A stretch of 64,000 nt of DNA from Diadema setosum (Eukaryota > Echinodermata > Echinoidea > Diadematoida > Diadematidae), in assembly GCA_033980235.1 (NCBI GenBank), contig CM067075.1, positions 19,976,844 to 20,040,843 of the forward strand. Reading direction: 5' to 3'. Numbering within the stretch: position 1 is the stretch's first letter; each line of letters opens with the position of its first letter. Of the stretch, positions 23,301 to 35,100 are shown piece by piece. The notes under the pieces are model-generated. The model was not told the DNA's origin, did not search any database, and worked only from the letters and a program-made list of their open reading frames with translations. The position numbers and the translations under genes were made by a program.

Positions 23301-26300
23301 CCACTCCAAGGCCTTCCCACGTATTCCGTAATGTGATAACTTGTAGAGTAGAATATCATGATCAACTGTGTCGAAGGCCTTGGAGAAGTCCAAGAAAGTG
23401 GTAATTAAATGAGAGTGATTATCAATTGCGTGAGCTACTTTATCAACAAAATATTAAAGAGCATGAGTTGTATTAAGCTTCTCTCGAAAACCAAATTGAG
23501 AATTAGTCAAAATATTATGCAACTTCAAAAAATTAATAGTTCTCTTATAAATGAGTTTCTCTAAGACTTTGGACAACGATGATAATAATGAAATTGGACG
23601 ATAATTACTGACTTCAGATTTGTCACCCTTCTTAAATAATGGAATTACTTTGGCCAGTTTCATCTTATCAGGAAACACACCATTAGAAATTGATAAATTG
23701 AAAATATGAACAAGTGGATCAGCAACTGAAGATATAACACCTTTAAGAATACAATTATTCAAATCATCATAACCAGAACTCCTCTTGTTCTTAAAGGAAG
23801 ATACAATATCCATAACCTCATGGCTATTCGTTGGAGTAAAATAAACAGAATTGGGATTACACTAACCTAAATATTCAGTGAAATGATGCTCTGAGACAGG
23901 GATATTTTGAGCGTAATTTTCACCTATCTTTGAAAAATAAGAATTGAAAACATTTGCAATGTGAACAGGGTCACTGATGATTTCATCATTCAAAATGATA
24001 TTATCAACAGCTGAATGTTTACTCGAAATATTCATAGCTTGCTTTAAATCATTCCAAGTGTTTTTCATATCAAATTTATATCTTTGCAATTGCTTAAAAT
24101 AATATTTTTTCTTTTCGGAACGTAAAATCATAGAGTATTTTTATATGAAGTGTATTTATGTTTTGATCGCTCATTTTTTTTTCAATTTGTATCTATAATA
24201 TAATCGATTTTTCCTGTTAATCGACCGAAGAATTGATTTTGAAATCCACGGTAACCTAGGTGTTTTTTTATAGTCTGGTTTCTTTTTCTTTTTTTTTTTT
24301 GCTTTGGAATTTATTTTATCCAAATGAAAATTAAATGTTTCTATGAAATAATCAAATGACAAATTGATGTCATCACTTTCAAATACTCTTGACCAGTCAG
24401 CATTTTCGAGAATCGCATCAAGACTAGCTAACTTTTCAGACGAAACTCTACGACTTGATAAAGGAGATTTTAAAAATTAACATTATTAACAGAGGTTTTA
24501 AGAGCAAAATGAGTCATAATTGGATAATGATCAGTCATATCTGAAAGAATTATATAAGTATCAGTAAGGGGTAGGGTGTTACAAAACTAAGCACCTGAAT
24601 AATAATTACTAAGTACCTAAATAATATCATATGACTTCAGTGCTTATTATTTTGATGCCTCCCACTCATCGTCTGGCCTCATTTTGTGTCAATTGTGAAC
24701 ATTTGTGGGATATCTGTTCCTTTCGGTTTCTGTGCACAGACAAATAACGCTATTGTGTTAATCATAACAGGATTTGAAGTATCGTGATTCGTATCGTATA
24801 ACACTAAGGTTTTTAAAGCCAGTGTTGATCAAAATAGAAATGCATGAAGCTATTGAATATAAACTCACTTCCTTTGTTGGAAGAGCTTTGTGTTTTATGT
24901 CAAGGTCTTTTGCTTTGCCTTGTTTTGTTTTGCTTTGTTTTAGTTTTTTTTTTCTCTTTTAATGGGTAATTTCATTAACTCGAGATTAGAAAAAAAAGTA
25001 AAAGAATAATGACATGTGGTTACTGTACCTAGCAGACTTTTTTTTTTTTTTTTTGGCGCTTTTACACAATTTGGATCATTGTTCGATACATTCGCTCGAC
25101 CTGATTTCAGGTGCATGCCGCTGGCTGCCAGGGGAGGAAAAGGCAAACAATAATCACCGAGGCTCGAGGCCTTCCTCCCCGACCAGTGCATGCACCCAGA
25201 ATCAGCTTTATTAATGTAAAACAGTTACAAACATTTTCAAATAATACAGTTGCACAAAAATGCACTGAAATTCAAACACAAGTATAACTAAGAATATTTC
25301 TAACACAAGTATTCAAACACAAGTATAACTAAAAACTATTACTAAATATGGCCGATGCCCCACCCTGACCTGATGATGAGATCATGAGATTTTTTTACTC
25401 TACTTTTGAAGAGGTCTAGATTTTGATTCAAAACTCTGTTTATACAAATAGAGCAAGCCATAACACGTTGTAAATGAAACGCGATGCCTGTTACCGGCAT
25501 TACTGCGGAAGAAAACTTCTCTAGTTATAGACTATTAATGCTCTTCAAACCTTTTATATTTTATTAGTGGACACAGAAATTAATTTGAATGCCTTTAACC
25601 TCTGTTCAACATTTACGAGTTTCCATGTGATAATCTAGCTCTCTAAGCTCTATTTCTGATAATAGTACGTGTCTTCAGCATTTTCATTATAATAGCGATG
25701 TTGTTTCTTTTCTATTTTTGTATTCTGCTATTCATAATCAGCATGTGCTTATCGTCTTTATTTTTTTATCAATCATTAAAAATATGTGTGTGATGTAACT
25801 TTCTTCAGTTGCAATGTGTCCACGGCTGTCCTCTCCCAACAATGGTGTTGTGTCCTGTACAAACGGGCGATATATCGGTTCGCGGTGTACCTACCAATGT
25901 TCCAGAGGCTACACTTTTGCCGGGGGATCGGCAAATCGGCAGTGCAAGAGACGAAGAAACGACGGGTATTGGGGAGGGACATCACCATCCTGTGCCAGTA
26001 CGTTCCCTCTGCACCTCTCCAAAACTTTTTCCTCTTCTCACTGTGTATGAATAACTTGAAATAAGTGTAATAATCTCCATTATTGATGAAAAATAAAGTC
26101 ATCAGTGTTAGTTGACGAGTCATAATTATGACAACAACCAGAAAGTAGCTGATATCAATAAAGACAAGAAACATCAAGTATAGTGTCAATGTAGGTTCGA
26201 GTACAAAAGAAGAACTGTATGATATTTTGTTGTTGTTGTTCATTTCCTTGTAAAGTTGGTCTAGGTCCATTTTGAAATCAAGCTTTCCATTTGCTTTAAA

Positions 26301-29055
26301 GTTATAAAATGGCATCGGCCCAAAACGGGTTGTTAGCAGCTGCTAACAACTTTTCCAATCAAGTCCTATCACATCTTGATTAACCTATTCAATTTACAAA
26401 GTGATCATTAATCAGTACAAGAAAAAGCATTTCTGGTGGGCATATTTATGCCGATCAATTTCATTATGGGAAAAAGTGTGCGTATATGACTGGTTTCTTT
26501 TTTATATTTCCCTCAGTATATGTGAATACTACACAAGTCTTTAACATTGTTCAAGTTCAGATGGAGAATAGGAAAGAAATAAAAGCCTTGTAACAATGTT
26601 CCTGTCTGTTTGTAATTCGCTATACTTTAATTAGTGGTATTTCATTAGATGGAACATCCGATTCGGTCATCATATTTTTGTAGTCAGACAAGCCGAAGTT
26701 AGTGATCAATGACAATAATATTGAAAATACCAGTTTAGTACATGTAGTGATATCATATCCTCAATATGTTTGGTACCATCCCGGAGGGTATACCATAATT
26801 ACATTCCACTTCAATAATGGCAATAGTTTCATTACATGTCACAGGGAATTATTATCTTGAGGTACTCCTACGTATATTCTACACCCATCTTAAGGGCTCC
26901 GGTGCAGCTCGCTGTCAGCACCGACCCACGGCTCCATGACTTGTACGGACGGGGCTTTCTTCGACAGCACGTGCACATTTTCCTGCAAGGCTGGCTACAC
27001 GTTACGAGCCGACAGCTCGACTTCGACGTGCCTACACACGGGTTCGTGGTCAAACTCCGGTACCGCCGTCTCCTGCGAGGGTGAGTCTGGTCACGAATTC
27101 GCTGAAAGGGGTCAGGTTAGATATCCAGTAGAAAGGGAGTCGTCAATTCGGATAGGCTATAGCACTTTAGAGTGAGAGTACAACTGTGGTATAGTGGATA
27201 TTAAAGGTCCAGTTTAGCTTTGGGAGCAGTGATTTCAAAAATGTTCAAGATATCACATTTGATGCATATGTGTAGGTCTGCTGTATCATAAAACATCCTA
27301 CCATATGAAATATTTGCAATGAAACCTAAAATATAAGGAGATATCAGGGTTTTTCTTCATAAACCGTAACTGTATACGGTTTAGTCTGGAAACACCTTTA
27401 TTATAACTATTGTTCACATTTTGTGTATTAAACAACACTTAACATTGATTATATGGATTCAAATTTTGACAGTGGTCGTTTCTATCCCTAACTCACATTT
27501 TAGAACTATTTTAAAGCACTAATGCTGGGTTTTTGTTTCATCTGCAAATGGTAAATTATGCCTTTAAGACTCTTGACTTTATAACGGAAGTTCTGAGTTC
27601 GAGTGCTACCTAGTGCTCAAATCTTTGTACTCGATGTTTTCACCCACGGTGTCCCTTTCGACCCGTAGGTGTAAAAAATGATACGTGGCAGTGAGGAACA
27701 ATAATTGCAGGGCCCATTGGAAGAACAGTGTTCATACTTACCTGGCTACTCTGGATGAAAAAAAAAACACACCACATTAATCATAATAAGAATGATAATC
27801 ATCATGATGATAATAATCATAATGACATTAGGTCATCATTAGTATTGTTGCTAAGGCGAATTATTGCTGCAAAATACAAATGTGATTAGTAAGCTCTGGA
27901 ATCCATCTGATTAAAATCAAGGATAGATAAAAATAAAATGATTCAAATTGAAACTATAATGTCTCTTTATTCGATGTCGGATATACAATATCACAGACAT
28001 ATTTTTCTGTCCTACATGTCTGTCATGTAATGTCCGCATTGTTTTGAATTACTTTGAATTTAAATTGAACAATTAAGAAAGTCTACTTTTTCGCATTCAT
28101 TACTTGAGATGTCCACATTTATACAAACACAGCTTTTTCGTAGTGTCTTTAATGCTTCAAAACTTTAAGACGTACCTATACGTATACAGGCAAGGCGTCT
28201 TTATTGTAACCGCTTGATAATTTAAAAAATAACAAGTGAATTAGAATAATAAAGTCCCTTTAGCAAAGGGTCAGATCGCAACCAACATTTTTAAGCAATC
28301 AAGGACGAAAAACATTTATTCCTTGTAAACGGTGGAAACTTTATAATTCTAATCATATGTAATGACGCAAAAGTAATGTTTTAGTAAGTTTGAATCGGCA
28401 TACATAACAAGTTGGATATTTGTCTGATTACTATCATTTATTATGTACGAATATCTCTTTATATTCATAGATTTACGTTATGCATATCATAATATATTGA
28501 TAATCTTAAAAAAAATATACAGACGTAAATCCACCGACATTCTCGCCGCCCTGTCCCAGAAGTCTGGGAACAAAGTATGCATCGTCTGCTCCACTGGTCG
28601 TAAGATGGACGGACCCTAGGGCTGAGGACAACACAGGGACACCTACTGTGAGGCAAGTATAATGATATGATCGTTATTCCGAAGGTTCATTGTTTCAAAG
28701 ATTCGCTAATCCAAAAATCATATACATTTCTAGGCCCTACATATTTTTACATATTCAATTCAATTCACATTTGCCATAGTGGAACAACACTCGTGGTTTT
28801 CATTCTTTTTTTCAGACGAACATCTGGAAAAGCTTCTGGATCGTCGTTTCAAGTCGGTAACCACGTGATCACCTACCAGGCTTCAGACCCAGCGGGAAAC
28901 ACTGCAGATTGTCAGGTCACCTTCCGTGTTGCACGTAAGACTATAATGAAATGCCACATAAGATTCATTGTTTTTCTTGTACTCCCATAAGCTGTAGTAT
29001 TATATATAACCGCAAATACTTCCTGGAGCCAGTATTACGTCTTCACTTCATATCA

Positions 29056-29106
<51 letters not shown>

Positions 29107-29125
29107 TACTACTATTATTACCATC

Positions 29126-29156
<31 letters not shown>

Positions 29157-32100
29157 CTACTACTACTACTATTATTACCATCATCATTATCATTACTATT
29201 ATTATTATGACTATCATTGTTATTACTGTTACTTTTATCATCATTACCATCATTATCTATTCGTTTCAGACAACGGTTCTACACAGAGAGTCGCAAAACA
29301 GTTTCGAATCACCATGACACTAAGAAACGAAATAAAATATAAAACCGATAAGAGAGCAGATATGGAAAAGTAGATTGTGACACAGTTAACAGGGCTGCCA
29401 TAGGCACAGACAACAAAAAGGTACTGTGACACGCAAGTCTTCTATCCCATGCACACCCCATCAGCTATGCAAAAATCTGTGTAATAAATCCCTTTCGGTG
29501 CCAGTGAGTCAAAATAAAACGTGCTCAAATTTCACACACAACCCTATGGACAGGTAATAAAAATTGCACACGGAGGATTGAATGGTAAATGACGGTCACA
29601 GCATGTAAAATTATATAGTGCATTTAGCCATCATTAAGTGTCTGTTATAAATGTTTGATTCAAAGATACAAAGATTATCATAAAAATATGACGAGTCATC
29701 ATACAGAGTGTCACGTGTCATTTCATCATCAAATTGAGATAATAAAGATGCAATATACGTGTACGAAAAGAGGCAAACGCATTACAATGTACCATGGAAA
29801 CCTGAGTACTGTATAAAAACATATTTCTTTTTATATGCAACATAGAGCAAAATGCTTTGTTCGGAAGTACAATCTATTTTCGTTTGCGTTTGTGTGTATG
29901 TATGTATGTGTGTGTGTTCGTTTGTGGATGTACTGTGTGTCAATGAACTCTATTCCTATAGAAATCAGTGGTGTGTGTATGGAGATTATATAATGATGGG
30001 CGAAATAAAACAATTCCAAAGAAATGGCGAGACCTCTTAATACCGTTTAGAAATACGGAAGAAAGGTTACAAAATAGTGCATCTGATTCAGATTATGGTC
30101 GCCGAGAGCACTGGTGTTTACAAAAGATAAAATATTTATACTTGGAACCTACAGTTTCTTCAGCTATCACCTGAGTTTTGATGAAAACGTTTTGTCTGAC
30201 CTCATGGCAATACTTTAATAGATAGATTCAAATCATTCAGGAAGAGTTTATTAGGGTATACTAAGTACCTGAAGAATATCATCTGACTCCATTGATTATC
30301 ATTTTGATGCCTCCAACTCATAGTCTGGTCTCATTTTGTGTCAATTGTGAGCATTTGTGGGATATCTGTTCCTTTCGGTTTCTGTGCATAGACAAATTAC
30401 GCTGTTGTGTTAATCATAACAGGCTTTGAAGTATCGTGATTCGTATCGTATAACACCAAGGTTTTCAAAGCCAGTTTTGATCAAAATAGAAATGTATGAG
30501 GCTATTGAATATTAAAACACTTCCTTTGTTGGAAGAGCTTTGTTGTATGTGTCGACAGGTCAAGGTCTCTTGATTTAGTTGTTATGTTTTTTTTTTACTA
30601 CTCTCTTTTAAAGGGTAATTTAATGAATTCCAGACTTATATATCAAAACAATAATAAAAATACTGATGATAATTACATGCTAGCATCCCGAGCAATTTTT
30701 TCTAGTGCTTTCATGCAATCTGGATCATTATTCAACATAGGCTATACATTTATGTTGTCCTATATTTCTTGATCCCCCCCCCCACAAAAACAACAACATA
30801 CCATCACATACACGCATACACAAACAAAAGATAACAAAAAAAGGGGGGGGGGGGACAAGTCACGCCGCCCATCAGTTGCCCTTGTTATGTAACGCGCTAG
30901 ACTTTTGATTGCTCAGGGAAAATTCACACACACTCTACAAAGGAAGCTAAATAGACAGGTGAAGTGGGCATATCCCACACATAGTATCATGAAATTGTAG
31001 ACTATATTATTTTAGAAGATATTAAATTTTGATTCAGAACTCTGTTTATACATAGAGAAACTCATAACATGTTGTAAATGAAACGCGATGCTTGTTACGT
31101 ACCGGCGCGCCGCGGCGTTATTGCTGAAAACTTCTAGGGTGTATAGATTATTGCAATCTTTAATGCTCTTCAAACCTAGTACATTTTATTAGTGGACACA
31201 AAAATCAATTTGAAAGACTTACACATCTGTTCAATATTTATGAGTTTCCATGTGATAATATTTCTGATAATATTATCAAGTGGAAAAATGAGCAAAGAAA
31301 ATGGGATTCCATCGGGATTCGAACCCGAGACCTCCGGTTTGCTAGCCCGGTGCTCTACCGACTGAGCTATAGAAAGCCCTAGTTCAGTGTTCGTCCCAGA
31401 AACCCTAAATTCTTAAGTGTTAACAGCATTTTAAATTCAGTTGCGGTCATTTTACATTTTCATTATAAAAGCGACGGTTTTTTTTTTGTATTTTTGTATT
31501 CTGCTATTCGTAATCAGCATGACATGACTTTCATTTTTTTTTCATCGTGATTACACCACCTCTGTGTCGTCTTTATGTGTGTGCATGTAACTTTCTTCAG
31601 TTGCAATATGTCCACGACTGTCCTCTCCCAACAATGGTGCTGTGTCCTGTACAAACGGGCGATATATCGGTTCGCGGTGTACCTACCAATGTTCCAGAGG
31701 CTTCACCTTCGCCGGGGGATCGATAAATCGGCAGTGCAAGAGACGATCTGGAAGAAGCGACGGGTATTGGGGCGGGACGTCACCGTCCTGTGTCGGTACG
31801 TTCCCTCCGCACCTCTCTAAAGCTTTTTTTCTCTTCAAACTGTGTATGATTTGAATAACTTAATCTAAAATAAGTGTAATAATTTCCATTATGGATGAAA
31901 ATTAAAGTTATTAGTGTCAGCTGACGAGTCAAAAAATAACCAAAATGTAGAATAATGTCACTATAAACAGGAAATGTCATTAAATATAATGTCGATGTAG
32001 GTTCGAGTACAAAAGAAGAACTGTATAATTTCTTTTTGCTCATTTCCTTCAAAAGTTGGTCTAGCTCCATTTTGTAATCAAACTTCGCACAAACTGATAA

Positions 32101-35100
32101 AAGCTATAAAATAGCATTGGCCCGAAATGGGTTGTGGGGCGCCATGAAATAGCTGATCGGTTGATCACTTCTTTACGTCCCTCCGAACTGAAAGCTGAAA
32201 GCTGAAAGCTTATACTTTGAGTCTTAAACATTTTGTTTGAGTGTTGGAGGAGAATAGCAAAGAAATGAATACCTTAGAGTAATATTCTTCTCTACTTGTA
32301 ATTACTTTCATTGATATGTCATGGGACAGAACAACCGTAATGATGATTTTATGGTCAGACAAGGGAAAGTCGGTAATTAAGGATTATAGACATTTATTGA
32401 AAGTATCCGTTTAGTATTGGTGCCATGTCCTCCGACGGCATGCAAAGGTAAAATTTAATAAAATGATTGCACAGATTTTCAGCTTTTCCCGTCTTCCATA
32501 TTAATCCAGTTTTGAACGGATCATAGTCATGGCTATGGCTTAAGATTTCAAGGGAAAGTCGTTTTCGTTTTTACTAGAGGTATCGTCATTTAAATTTTGT
32601 CAGAAATCTTTTCCTCGTGCTAATTGTCGATTTTTTTTTTGTTGCATGTTCATCGTGATAACGTTCTCAAATCCTTTAGACCAATATTTAATGAATTACA
32701 GCTGTAGATATAAACTTGTGATTGCATAAAGTTGCAAGGTCCCTTTTGAGAACTTAAATGATATCTTTTTTCACATAACATTGCAGAAGGAAAAGCTGCA
32801 TAGACTAGATATATGTAGTCCACTGAAATCAATACAATGTCTCCTTTTTCCCCGAAATCATAAATTCTTATTAATTTTTTGATATATATATTTCCATTCA
32901 GGTGATCCCATCACTACAAGCCCTTGGGGCTTTTACGGGACACCTTTTTCTTTCACTTTACTTCACTTCTCCCCTCTTGTTCTTGTTCTTCTTTTTTTTT
33001 TAAGTCTGACCTTTTCAAAAGTCTGACTTGGTACTATAGTTTATTGTATGATGACCTATGTTATACCTTTGTGAATTGTATTGTGAACTATGTTATATTT
33101 CGTCTTTCTTTAACTGTATATACTGTAAATGTGGAAAGAAATAAAGGAGAGTCCTATGCTCTCGGTCAATCAATCAATCAGTCAGTCATTGAACGTAATC
33201 AAAATAAACATGGAACATTTTAATGCTATTGAATTCGGGGTACCAATCACGTTTTGTATTTTTTCCTTCCAATTTTCATTCCCTCATTAGCTCTACAATG
33301 TCCCAGCGTTAGTCTACAAGATGCTCTGGTTGTCATGGCACCGTGCTCGAGGTCATACGGGTCTGTGTGTCGTCTGGGTTGTGAGCTGGGTTATGAACTC
33401 ATTGGGAACAGCGAGCTGACGTGCACTGCGGAGCCTGGAGAAACAACAGCAACGTGGGCCCAAGACATTCCCTCATGCGCACGTACGACCATTCTATTTT
33501 CACGTCATAGTCGGTTTTCATTATTAAAAGAGCAGAAGAAAAGGCACAAGCGGAGATCATGATACTATCTTTACTAGGTTCGTTTATTTAAAGTGCAAGT
33601 TAACTGAACGTAGTCGGATGCAAATGATATGAGTCAGCGATAGGTCAGACTGTTACTTCATGATACGTTCCCAATCAATCTTTCTTTCTTTTTTAATTCT
33701 CACGTTTACAATTCATCCTCGCGAGTAACTCTTTCCAGTCTTATAAACACAGTTATAAACAATCACCACGAGTTCATATCAGATTCCCTTTTATAGGGGC
33801 CGCGGAACTTTTTTTTTCTTCTTTCATCCCTTTTGTTTGTGTGACTGTGTACGTGTGTTGAGGGGGTTGAGGGCACTCGCGGACGATGGAAACCCTCTGG
33901 AAGTTATATTGCTCCTTTTTTTCGATATTAAAGGACAAGTTCACCTTCATTAACATAAGGATTGAGAGAATGCAGCAATATTAGTAGAACACATCAGTGA
34001 AAGTTTGAGGAAAATTGGACAATCGATGCAAAAGTTATGAATTTTTTGAACTTTTGTGTTGGAACCGCTGAATGAGGAGACTACTAAGGCTCGTGATGTC
34101 ATATGAGTACAACAGTATAAAGAAAATATAAAGAAAATTCAACATATTTTCACTTCTTTTTTTTTGCATAATAAAAGAGCATTTGACTTGCCTCTTTCTA
34201 CAGGCAATGAGAATAATATTACCCATAACATATATCAGCAACGAGTCAAGGGAATGTGTACTTTTTTCAAAAGATGAAATTTTGTGAGATTCTCTTTATA
34301 TTATCCTTATATTGTTGTACGAATGTGACATCATACACTGCAGTAGTTTTCTCATCCAGCGGTGACTGCACAAAAACTTTAAAAATTCATAACTTTTGAA
34401 CGGATTGTCCGATTTTCCTCAAACTTTCAATGATGTGTTCTACTAATATTGCTACATTCTCTCAATCCTTATGGTAATGAAGGTGAACTTGTCCTTTAAA
34501 GATAAAGAAAAAAAATGGGGGGGGGGCAGGACATCACCGCTCTTCCTCCCATCCCCGGTTTTGTGGACCCTGCTTTAATTGAATTAAAAGATGTGATGCA
34601 GTTCACCTCCGACACTAGGAACATTTGTTTTTTTCCGAACAGGAATACAATGCACGAAGCTCTCTGAATCGACCGGTCTGCAGACCATCGTATCCCCAGA
34701 ATGTCCCGAGGGAAGCCTGGTACCTGCTGGTAACCAATGCCAATATACCTGCTCGCCTGGATACTACCTTCAGGGAAACAACGCCCTCACGTGTCAAAAC
34801 GACCGTACTTGGGCTGGGGAAGTCCCGACGTGCCACGGTGGGTGCTCGTAAATCGCTCTAATCTTGTTTCTTTCATGGATGAGTATATCGAAATGCTTAA
34901 TAGTCTTGTCCTTTATATGCCATGGAAGGCCTCCAGGAAATAATCCATTAAAGTTTCCTGCCTTCCTCTACTCATACAATACGAAATAGAAATGAAAAAA
35001 AAAAAATCAAAACGATAAAGGGTGTCGAGGCCATTCGTCTACAATCACAACCCGATTTACACTAAATGCAGAGATAATCATTTTTCGCAAATACAAATAG

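Larger units (their letters stand above)
18485..26765 (+). repeat. Intragenic tandem duplication, copy 1 (8.3 kb)
   Basis: This segment aligns with 27855-32435, from GCGAATTATTGCTG-type sequence at the left edge to TTTAGTA... at the right. It carries exons 2-4 (HYR1 + CCP1). Copy 1 is longer mainly because of three inserts absent from copy 2: 19027-19395, about 20785-20985, and about 21560-24575. Removing these leaves about 4.7 kb, the length of copy 2. Confidence 0.88.
27855..32435 (+). repeat. Intragenic tandem duplication, copy 2 (4.6 kb)
   Basis: This copy carries exons 6-8 (HYR2 + CCP3) and is collinear with 18485-26765 in exons, introns and microsatellite positions. Exons 3 and 7 are about 98% identical by hand count, while the introns look clearly more diverged. 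It carries its own insert, the tRNA-like block at about 31275-31455. Confidence 0.88.

Noticed and set aside
26836..27084. Alternative 82-codon frame over CCP2
   Set aside because: It overlaps the CCP2 exon in another frame, with no cysteine pattern.
28951..29373. Leu/Tyr/His-rich 140-codon ORF, and its partner at 20145-20375
   Set aside because: Both are readings of ATT/ATC microsatellites in the intron after the HYR exon.
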